From: Pilatotrama ljubarskyi
Taxonomy: Eukaryota; Basidiomycota; Agaricomycetes; Polyporales; Polyporaceae
Length of the DNA stretch: 13,560 nucleotides
NCBI GenBank assembly: GCA_022385805.1
Contig: MU277723.1
Span: 217,114 to 230,673 of the forward strand
Reading direction: 5' to 3'
The translations under genes were made by a program, and so were the position numbers. Position 1 is the first letter of the stretch. The number at the start of each line of letters is the position of its first letter. A model generated the notes under the pieces. The model had not been told where the DNA came from. It saw only the letters and a list, made by a program, of their open reading frames with translations, and did not search any database. This document shows positions 1-7,561 of this stretch, piece by piece.

Positions 1-183
1 TCGGAACCACAGGGTCTAGAATGCGCTTCCTGAACACCTCCAACTGCTCGTCTAACTCCGCATTCTTGAAGTGCCGGATGATTTCGAGATCGAGGACGAG
101 TACGGTGGCATTCACCTTCGCCATGGCTTCATCGGCCTTCCTCTGACGCTGTCCCAAATATTGGAGAACATCCTTACCAGCTG
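1..183 (-). CDS. Possible 3' or internal exon of an unrecognised gene, cut by the left window edge
   Basis: On the minus strand an open frame runs from about 183 to base 1 with no stop and a plausible basidiomycete codon choice. It reads as a charged helical stretch that includes GKDVLQYLGQRQRKADEAMA and then DEQLEVFRKRILDPVVP at the window edge. The frame is closed just upstream by an in-frame TAA near 195-200. That TAA lies inside what looks like an intron 3' end: a CACTAAA branch-point-like motif followed by CATCCAG (acceptor at 184). A candidate upstream exon is the open minus-strand frame at about 316-486, joined at a GTGCGG donor (315); this would make a 132-nt intron, longer than the others here. 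An ATG at codon MAKVN is an alternative start. I do not recognise the family, and the exon itself could be spurious. Confidence 0.35.
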
Positions 184-673
184 CTGGATGGGTTTTTTAG
201 TGTTTCCGGGCGTATGGAGGTGGTTTTCTTGCGTAGGTAGCTATGGCGGCGACGGCCCCTCCTTAGTTTCTCAATCACGTGAGGGATGCCAGACACGGTT
301 GTGGCGCGACCGCACCCGGCGCGCGCAGGGTCTCCTGCTCGTCTCCTCTGTGTACTGTTTGCTCGCTTTCTTCCACCTTCTCCCCGTGCGCGACCTGGCT
401 ATTGCGAGCGCGTTCTTCAGCTAATACAATTGTAGAATTTGATTTTTCAATACACCTTTCGGGGGTCTCTCTATGGGTCTATGGACTGCCATTTCGCGCC
501 CTTACAATCCGCGCGCGGAAAATCTGAAATCGCCAATCTTTTCTTCCCTGCCCATATTGTCTATTCGACGTTCTTTTACGCCCCTACGGGCACTCTGTTG
601 TTTATACTCGTCATCGACTTCCTGCTACCACCTCTCCCGGGCGCCTACTCGAAATCCAAACAGACACAAACAG
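184..673. other. Gene-poor stretch between the left-edge exon and the decayed membrane-protein gene
   Basis: No complete gene is supported. On the minus strand about 275-486 is open without an ATG and may be another exon of the left-edge gene. A CACGTG box (276-281, in the context ATCACGTG) lies between. Bases 421-560 are noticeably AT-richer than the flanks, as expected for a promoter or UTR. From about 540 to 670 the '+' strand has a hydrophobic open frame (containing TLLFILVIDFLLPPLPG) that may be a degraded upstream exon of the pseudogene at 674-1286, but this is weak. Confidence 0.4.
276..281. promoter_or_regulatory. CACGTG E-box in the left intergenic region
   Basis: The palindrome CACGTG, with flanking bases giving ATCACGTGA, matches the RTCACRTG consensus of Cbf1-type bHLH factors. 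It lies upstream of the possible minus-strand gene at the left edge. Whether it is used is unknown. Confidence 0.35.
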
Positions 674-1286
674 GATAGGCCCTGCAGGCCTTGAAGTTGC
701 CGGTCCCCACATACTGGCCGACGTCATGGTCATCGGGATAACGTGGAAAAAGACCTACCCGACCTGGCGCATGGCCGGGGAAAGTGGGGCGCAGGCGACG
801 CTTGTGACACTTCTTCTGCGCGATGGTGCGGACAAACTCCTTCCTGTGGTCTGTTATAGAAGTACTCAGCTGACCATTTCACTCACTCAGGGACGGTCTA
901 CTTTGTGTAGGCTCCTCTTCTGATTTGACGTTTGATGTGCATACGTTGATGCGGTATGGCTAGCGTTCTCTTGCTGCTGAATGTCATCTACCTCATTGCC
1001 ATCTTCGTGGAGGTGAGTACGAGCCCATAGTAGCCTACGACATCATATGTGTTCACACCGGCCCCTTGCAGGACGCGGCGTACGCTATCTCCTTCGTCGA
1101 CGTGTACGAAGATTGTCTGCACGTATCAACATGATCTGATGGGGTTACTCTGTGACGGCGGTCAGTTCTCTGTGGTTTGTGGGGTCCCGCGTAGTGGATA
1201 GCAGTATGGGCGCGTCTTTGAACCACACCGGGAATGCGTCTCTGGAGGATGAGAGCGAGATACAGGAGATGGTGGGAGGAGCTTGA
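674..1286 (+). pseudogene. Decayed gene for a basidiomycete multi-pass membrane protein (DUF6533-type family)
   Basis: Spliced '+' strand exons 674-825, 891-906, 964-1012 and 1072-1131 give ADVMVIGITWKKTY, then TLLLRDGTVYFVVLLLLNVI, then YLIAIFVEDAAYAISFVDV. This strongly resembles the fifth to seventh membrane segments of the multi-pass proteins usually labelled DUF6533-domain proteins in Agaricomycetes, where 'aD.iv..TW.kt' and 'LLRDGT.YF..LL.LN' are recurrent. The expected next block, of the type ILVSRFLLdLR, appears only as a poor match in another frame near 1105-1140 (KIVCTYQHDLM). The tail, with SRVVDSSMGASLNHTG and stop 1284-1286, is in a third frame. The exon frame itself hits TGA at 1132-1134. 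The N-terminal half, including the DUF6533 domain, is not recognisable upstream. I therefore call it a 5'-truncated, frameshifted relic. An unusual extra intron (for example 1104-1165) could rescue the frame but would delete a conserved segment. The family call is from memory of conservation, not a search. Confidence 0.5.
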
Positions 1287-2022
1287 CCGTGAGTTCCGCC
1301 GTTGTACGTAATGCCTATTCACGTCGTGTCGATGATGCTCCGTGTATACTCTACCTTTCTTGAAGACGGTGATGACATTGCCATCCTTCGCGATCGACAT
1401 TATTCATCCCAGCACATACTAATGCACGACTGAAAGGTCAGATCTACGCCTTGGAGTTGTTGTTGAATGCTTTCAGTACTGCATTTGAACAATAGAAGGG
1501 TTGGGCTATTCATGGATGGAGGTCATGGAGCCGGTCTATACTAGTACTTATGGGCAATGTCCACCGAGGGCCGGGGCACGTGCGCGTGTCGAAGGTGACG
1601 TCACGCGTTTGCATCCGCGGCTTATGGGCTGCGGACGTCAAGTAGAAGCAGGAGCATCTCGGAGTAAACTGTGCTGCGGACAGAGACGACGGGGTATATA
1701 TGTAATGTATTGCGAAGTGCGTGTATATGGCGATGCATGGCTTGCCTGAAGGTTCGAAGGACCGCATGAGAGCAGCGACGGACGACGCACCAGCACTTTC
1801 GACTGCGCACCACGGAAGTGTGGCTCGCGCATGCAGGATTAGGGTAGAGCACCACAGGCCAAGGTTAGACGATGGAGTACGAGATAGACGAGCAAGACAC
1901 AGTAGCCCATTCGACCGGCCATGCGCCAATAACTACACATGTATGCTACAGGAAAACACCTCCGACCCAGTCAAGGAGCAAAGCATAGTCCACCAGGAAG
2001 TATAATCGTGAAAGAAGGATGC
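1287..2022. other. Gene-free stretch with a promoter-like cluster
   Basis: No exon with recognisable protein similarity or consistent splice sites was found on either strand. The open frames here are low-complexity and mutually overlapping. The visible signals are a CACGTG box (1577-1582), a perfect TGACGTCA palindrome (1596-1603) and a TATATAT run (1695-1701). The last 100 bases or so should include the 3' UTR of the minus-strand membrane-protein gene that ends at 2023. Confidence 0.5.
1596..1603. promoter_or_regulatory. TGACGTCA palindrome (CRE / bZIP site)
   Basis: This is the perfect 8-bp ATF/CREB-type palindrome, 13 bp after a CACGTG box (1577-1582) and about 90 bp before a TATATAT run. 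Sites of this form bind Atf1/CREB-type bZIP factors in fungi. No gene that it would obviously control was found downstream on the '+' strand. Confidence 0.4.
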
Positions 2023-3084
2023 CTATACGTTACGGTCGTTAAAATCGTTGACCTCCTGCGCGACCTTCTCCTCGTCGATCGTCTGCGCGATGTGCAGGCT
2101 GAACACCTTGTGCACGCCCGGGTGCGACCACTGCTCCTGCTCGCGGATCAGTTCACGGTGCACCCACCACACCGTGAGCGCGGCAGAGGCCATGGCCCAG
2201 AGCCACGGCAAGCCCCATCCGATGCCATAGCCGATATCGTCCGGGCTCGTCCACGCGATCGCGATGAACACGCCCGCGAGGATGGTGCCGGAGCCGCCCC
2301 ACCAGAGCGAGGTGACGCGGACAATGCGGCGCATGATGGCGGAGTGTTCGTAGCGGATGCGCCAGGCCTGGCGGAACTCGACGCAGCCGCCGCCGTCGAC
2401 GGCAACGATGTCCTCGACGAGGGTGTAAACGCCTGGGGGGAGGCCGGTGTAGGGGGGCATGGAGGAGACGCGGAAGGGGACTTTGAGCTTGTGGGGCCAG
2501 ATGCCGGTGATGAGGAGAGGGACGCAGAAGGCGATCATGAAACATGAGAGGGACATGGCGACGGTGTGGACCGAGCCTGGGTTTCTAGGCCAAGGTGAGA
2601 CTAGGCCGGATTGAGGAAAGGCTGTTACACTTACAGAGAAGAGCCGATGATGAGGGGGACGAAGAATCCAGTCATGGCGAGACCGATCTGGATGCTAAAG
2701 CGGTGTGAGCGGGGGCGGAAGTCGGAACAGAGGAAGGGCGTACGTGAACGCGTCTGCACCAAATCTACCTGCACCGATGGGGCGTCGCTGGTGGCTGCCG
2801 TCGCTGATGAAGAGGTACCATGATCTACGGGCGAGTTTGTAGCCGGAGTAGGTGCCGACGAGGGAGGTGATGATGGCGAGGTTCTTGGTATTGTCGAGGT
2901 GTGCGCCCCAGCGGATGGAGTAGAAGAGAATGAGGGGGAGGATGCCGGCCTCTGCGAAGATGAGGGTGAAGAAGACGATGATGGCGAGTTCTCTGCGGTT
3001 ACATTTGATGGTGTAGTTGAGAGGGGGCGGTCTGGAGGGATTGTAAGAGTCGATGGAGGGGTCGGAGAAGGAGGCCATGGTCAT
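2023..3084 (-). CDS. Uncharacterised six-helix integral membrane protein, conserved-looking in fungi
   Basis: Three minus-strand exons, 3084-2744, 2694-2635 and 2584-2023, are joined by 49- and 50-nt introns (GTACGC..TTTAG and GTAAGT..CCTAG). They give 320 aa in one continuous frame. The second ATG (3078) has the better start context (ACCATGG) and would give 318 aa. Hydrophobic segments lie at about residues 33-57, 68-84, 115-133, 142-163, 225-245 and 252-275, with no cleavable signal peptide. Between helices 4 and 5 is a hydrophilic block (about 177-220) with GLPPGVYTLVEDIVAVDGG and then FRQAWRIRYEHS. Its dense acidic and aromatic residues suggest a functional soluble domain, perhaps substrate-binding. 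The C-terminus (about 285-320) is charged and probably cytosolic. I recall similar 'hypothetical' proteins in basidiomycetes and ascomycetes but know no function. It shares a 316-bp divergent promoter with the HECT ligase gene. Confidence 0.85.
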
Positions 3085-3400
3085 GGTGTGGGGCAGAGAG
3101 GGACTCACTCGCGCGCACAAATATAGGGCGCGTCCAGCTGGTGGGACATCACCGACTCCGTTTCCCAGCGACCCAGCTCGGCGCATGCAGCGCGGGACGC
3201 ACAGCACAGCACAACACAAGAAAGTGGAATCGGCGTGGAGAGCCAACGACATGCTCGGCCATGATGTCACCCCACGTGCAGAGCAGTCACGTGGTCCGCC
3301 CAAGTACGCGTCCGTCGCGCGCCGCCCTCTCCTCCAACTCGCTCGCTCTCTGCGCTCACCAACGCTCACGCACGCGTGCTCGACGCTCACGACAACGACG
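3085..3400. promoter_or_regulatory. Divergent promoter between the membrane-protein gene and the HECT ligase gene
   Basis: These 316 bp separate the two start codons. They contain two CACGTG boxes (3273-3278 and 3288-3293) whose starts are 15 bp apart; the second is in GTCACGTGG, matching RTCACRTG. A TATATTT-like element on the minus strand (3126-3119) lies about 35-40 bp upstream of the minus-strand ATG. Near the HECT start there are three CGCTCAC copies (3353-3359, 3363-3369, 3384-3390) in a pyrimidine-rich stretch typical of a fungal 5' leader. The sharing of boxes between the two genes is inferred from position only. Confidence 0.6.
3273..3293. promoter_or_regulatory. Paired CACGTG E-boxes
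   Basis: Two CACGTG palindromes lie at 3273-3278 and 3288-3293, with 9 bp between them and starts 15 bp apart, about 110-130 bp upstream of the HECT ligase ATG and about 190-210 bp upstream of the membrane-protein ATG. Such boxes bind bHLH factors (Cbf1 and SREBP-like families). The pairing suggests, but does not prove, a real site. Confidence 0.45.
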
Positions 3401-6400
3401 ATGGACGTTCCGCTCTTCGGCGACAACCCAACCAAGCGCCGCCGCGAAATCAACCTCGGCGGGACCCACTCCGCCACGTCCCACAACGACATCCTCCAAG
3501 AAGCCAAGCTTCGCAGACTCCAGCGCAATGACCTCAAGCGTCGCCAAGACTCTGCTATCCGCATCCAGCACTGGTGGAGAGGCCGCATAGCCCTCGCAAA
3601 CGTCCGCCGCGACCTCCGCCGCACTTTCGACCAGGACATCACCAGCCTCACCGGCCTCAGATGTCTCGTCCTACTCGGCCAAGACGAGGACGCCCTCGGC
3701 AGGTGGTCCACCGTCGTCCTCTCCTCTTGCAAAGGTCTGTCTGCACAGCCAGCCTGCTTATGCGCGGTACTCATCTCCCCGCAGACGTTCTCCAGCAAGG
3801 CGATCGCAGCTCGGTCGTCCTTCTGCAGCGATTAGGCCTCATCCTTCTCAAATCCATCTCCACCGATCCAAGGTACGTACGCACAAGACCACGCCGCGCG
3901 ACTTGCTGACACCCCTACAAGATCACAGTATGCCGAATCCCATCTGCACGTTCTCAACGCAGTACTCTCCAGCAACCCCCAGCGCGTCGCTATCGCACAA
4001 TACCTCGTCTCCCACGGGTTCTATCCCCTTCTCCGCAACGCCGTCTTGCAACTGGTAAGTATGTCTTGAATGGCTTCCCCTTCCATGTCTCTCAATCCAC
4101 GTCTTGTAGCCCGTACCCGCCAAACCCTCCCCCATCCTCGCTCCTATAGCTTCCCTCCTCATCGCTCCCGTAGCCCACCAGCAGATTCTCGCCCTCTCCC
4201 TACGCGATCTCATCCTCACCATCTTCACCATCCCTCTCTTGCCTAATCGCTTGCTACCTGCTCTCGGTCCGTTCTCTGCACGTCTTCCTCTTGCATCGCT
4301 CAACCTGGTTCCCCTCGACATCCTCGACAGTCCTTTGCTCTCATCGCTAGAACCTAGGATACACTTGCTCGCCAATCTCGCCGCTTTCGTCCCCCCTCGA
4401 TACGCCACGCTTCCGCCACCTGCTTTTGCCACATACCTCGCACTCGCTTCTCTGCTCATGAACGCACTTCCCACTCACGCGCTAGAACCTAGACAGAACA
4501 AGTCTGCCACGACTGGGAGCTGGGCCGACGATGACACAGACGATGAACACGAGACTCAGGTGACTGTGGTCAGCTCCTTCGAGCAGAGGCAGCCTCTACC
4601 GCAGTTGGACGAGAGGACTCGGAAGCGCTTGCAGACTCTGCCGTCCTCGGACCACATCTCCTCGCTGCTCCGGGCCGCACAGAACCAGACTCTGCTTCCT
4701 GGTGTCATCTCGTTCTGCCTTGCGCTCACTACGGTATGGCCGACAAGGCGCGACAAGGTATTGACCACGTTCATGGCATTTAACAGAGGCGGTTTGGTCC
4801 GTGAGATCTATCGTGGCTATGTGCGGCGCTCTCCCCTGGGTCGGGACGACAGCTTTTCAGAGATCACCAGTATGCGTTCCTATCTGTGCTCGCGTTGTGT
4901 AGAGGCCTGACTGCAAGCGTAGAACCAGACCACGCTGCGGATTGGCCGCCGCTTCTACTCCTCGCGGATCTGTACACCCAGGCACTGCTCACTATGGGAG
5001 ACGACGAGTTCTTCTCGAGCGGCAACAACCCGAACGCACCGCGCAATCCGCTCTCTATTGATGAGATCACCGAGTTCTCGCGGAAGCTGCTCAACATCGC
5101 GTTTGCGTTGTACTGGCGTGAGGACTCGACGAGCGTGCAAGAGGGCAATGTGCCGGGGCTCGGGAGTGTTAAGTGGGAGAACGTCAGAGAGAAGGCGACC
5201 AAGTGCCTGCAGGCTTTGCATGCCAGAGAGTCAGTCCTCTCCATTATACAACGACAGTGCGATACGATGCTAACGCGATCACTTGGCGCAGCTCGAGACG
5301 ACCGTTCACGCCTCCAGATCACTGGCTGGTCACGTCTCAGCTGGACATGACGTCCTTCATCCAAGCTGCCATGTATGTCTTCTCACGCGTGTCTGATTCG
5401 TCATCGCTAAATGGAACGTCAGTTTTGAGGAAAAGCAGCTCTCACAACCGGAAGACGGTCGGCCAACAGCGATGAGCAAACGCCAGGTCGCGTACCTTTC
5501 GCCGCGGCTCGGCGTGCTCAACAACATCCCGTTCGCGATCCCGTTCGAGGTGCGGGTGGGCATCTTCCGGCAGTTCGTGCTCAACGACATGACGAGCAAC
5601 GGGTTCAACTCATTCCGCGGGCGCATGATGACGACGCGCGTGACGATCCGTCGGACCAACGTCGCGCAGGACGGGTTCGACAGGCTGGGCGACGTGAACT
5701 TGAAGGCGCCGATCGCGATCACGTTTGTGGACCAATTCGGGAACGAAGAGTGAGCGGCGAGCGCGGCTCGTTTGGGGCGGTCGGGCTGATGGATCGTTCT
5801 AGGGCTGGCATTGACGGCGGTGGAGTGTTCAAGGAGTTCTTGACCAACCTGTGCAAGGAGGTGTTCGATACTGACCGTGGGCTGTGGTTGGCAAACAAGA
5901 AGAACGAGCTGTATCCGGCGCCGCATTCCTACGCGACAGAGCGTAAGTGGGTATCCGCGCCCGTTCTCGATTCGCTGCTGAACGGTTCACAGCTCACAGC
6001 CTTGCGTGGTATCGCTTCATCGGACGGATACTGGGCAAGGCGCTGTACGATGGCATCCTCATCGATGTCGCGTTTGCCGGATTCTTCCTCGCCAAGGTAC
6101 GTGTCAGGGAGCCTGTGCCTGTCCCGCGAATGCTAACGATACCCGCACAGTGGCTTGGGAAGCAGAGTTGGTTGGATGACCTAGCGTCACTGGATCCTGA
6201 ATTGTACAATGGCTTGATCTTCCTCAAACATTACACCGGCGACCCTGAGGAGCTCTCCTTGAACTTCACTGTCGCCGAGGAAGGTGCGCTAGGTCTACTA
6301 CGTTCGCTCTGCATGTACTGATACCGATGCGCCTGTAGAATTTGGTGTGACGAAGACGGTGGACCTCATCCCGAACGGAAGCAACATCCCCGTCACGCGC

Positions 6401-7127
6401 GAGAACCGTCTGCAGTACATCTACTTGGTCGCGCACTACCGCCTCACGAAGCAGATCAAGAAGCAGAGCAATGCGTTCTTCGAGGGCCTGTCGGAAATCA
6501 TCGACCCCAAGTGGCTGAGGTACCTCTCGCATGTTCGAACTGGATCCGCAATCGACTTACACCCACGGTCGATAGGATGTTTAACCAGCAAGAGCTCCAG
6601 ATTCTCTTGGGCGGTGTCAACGCTCCAATCGACCTCGACGATCTGCGCGCGCATACGCAGTACGGTGGCTTGTATGACGACCACGAGCCCACCATTGAGA
6701 TATTCTGGAGTGTGAGCATAACGCACCATCTAGGTTGACACCATGACTGAAACGCGCCTGTAGGTTGTCAAGACGTTCAACCAAGAAGAGCGGCGCAAGC
6801 TGCTGCGCTTCGTGACCAGCTGCAGCCGACCACCACTACTGTAAGTTTGGTGCCGTGCTGTACGAGTGACGTTTGCTGACGTCCTGCGCAGCGGTTTCAA
6901 GGAGCTGAATCCTAACTTTGCGATTCGAGACGCGACAGGTGACGAGAGCCGCTTACCAACTGCCAGTACGTGCGTCAACCTGCTCAAGGTCCGTATGCGT
7001 TTCTCCTCTTCGGCGCCGTGCTGAACGGTACTCTGCATCGCAGCTGCCGCGATACAAGAGCCCGCAAGTACTGCGAGAAAAGCTGTTGCAAGCGATCAAC
7101 TCGAATGCTGGGTTCGACTTGTCGTGA
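3401..7127 (+). CDS. HUL5: HECT-type E3 ubiquitin ligase, HUL5/UBE3C family, with N-terminal IQ motif
   Basis: Fifteen exons give 993 aa: 3401-3734, 3785-3872, 3922-4054, 4110-4869, 4923-5229, 5292-5372, 5423-5749, 5803-5942, 5993-6096, 6151-6283, 6339-6519, 6576-6711, 6764-6840, 6892-6988, 7044-7127. All 14 introns (49-62 nt) are GT-AG and keep phase. The N-terminus has a short FGD..LGG segment and an IQ motif (about residues 52-66, IRIQHWWRGR), as in UBE3C. The middle is a helical region with a charged insert near the TDDEHE stretch. DHWLVTSQLDM precedes the HECT domain (about 640-993), which has EAGIDGGGVFKEFL and, at the end, LPTASTCVNLLKLP. The catalytic cysteine is Cys961, 32 residues before the C-terminus, the spacing I recall for UBE3C and Hul5. 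Members extend ubiquitin chains on proteasome-bound substrates and aid clearance of misfolded proteins. UBE3B-like identity is less likely. No key residue is missing. Confidence 0.95.
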
Positions 7128-7561
7128 GCGTGGCGCGTGTACCGGGAGACATGTCCGTTTGTTTCAGTACTTAGAGGGGGCTGTAGAGCTGGATGTATCA
7201 CAAGTGTACTGTATAACTGTACGAGTGCATACTGAGGTGGGATACTGCACACGGATGGCATTGTCTCGCAACCCGAAGACCATGAAGATATGGTCCTATA
7301 CATAGCTAGCAGCACTCAGGTGATCGTGCTCGACTGGGTCCGGGTGGCTGAGCCGATGCCGGCTCACATTGGAAGCGGCGGTCGGGAGACTCGTGCTCTG
7401 TGCGCATCTTGACGTGCCTCTGGTGCGAACATATGGCCTCCCAATCCTCTTCCCGCTTACTCACCTTCCCTTGCGCACCCACCGACGCTCTTGCAGCTCG
7501 TGCGGACCCAACACTGTGCTAGCCTGAACAGAGTGGGGACGACCTCCGGGGATTCGCCGCC
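7128..7561. other. Intergenic region: HECT ligase 3' UTR and DLD1 promoter
   Basis: These 434 bp separate two genes on the same strand. No additional exon is visible. They contain two perfect hairpins: a 6-bp stem GACCAT/ATGGTC (7278-7283 and 7290-7295) and a 7-bp stem TGAGCCG/CGGCTCA with a 4-nt loop (7349-7366). Pyrimidine-rich sequence from about 7435 to 7500 is typical of a fungal core promoter, and the DLD1 ATG has a strong context (GCCGCCATGATG). Confidence 0.6.

Noticed and set aside
1053..1400. 115-codon open frame on the minus strand
   Set aside because: It lies opposite the decayed '+' strand gene, whose exons carry family-like motifs; the minus translation is Arg/His-rich without recognisable features.
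1721..1761. Possible tRNA: B-box-like GGTTCGAAGG with an upstream TGGC..TGG
   Set aside because: The two boxes are too close for a tRNA, the B-box ending is wrong, and no acceptor stem or anticodon arm can be drawn.
1510..1929. 139-codon open frame on the minus strand
   Set aside because: Composition is low-complexity and Ser/Arg/Cys-rich, no family resemblance is seen, other frames are open over the same bases, and no splice or start context supports it.
3053..3400. In-frame upward extension of the HECT ligase exon 1
   Set aside because: The frame stays open upstream of 3401 but crosses the divergent promoter, E-boxes and the neighbouring gene start; protein similarity begins at MDVPLFGD.
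3085..3798. Upstream extension of the minus-strand membrane-protein frame
   Set aside because: It is open by chance through the promoter and antisense to HECT exon 1; the translation is Arg/Ser-rich and unlike the membrane protein.
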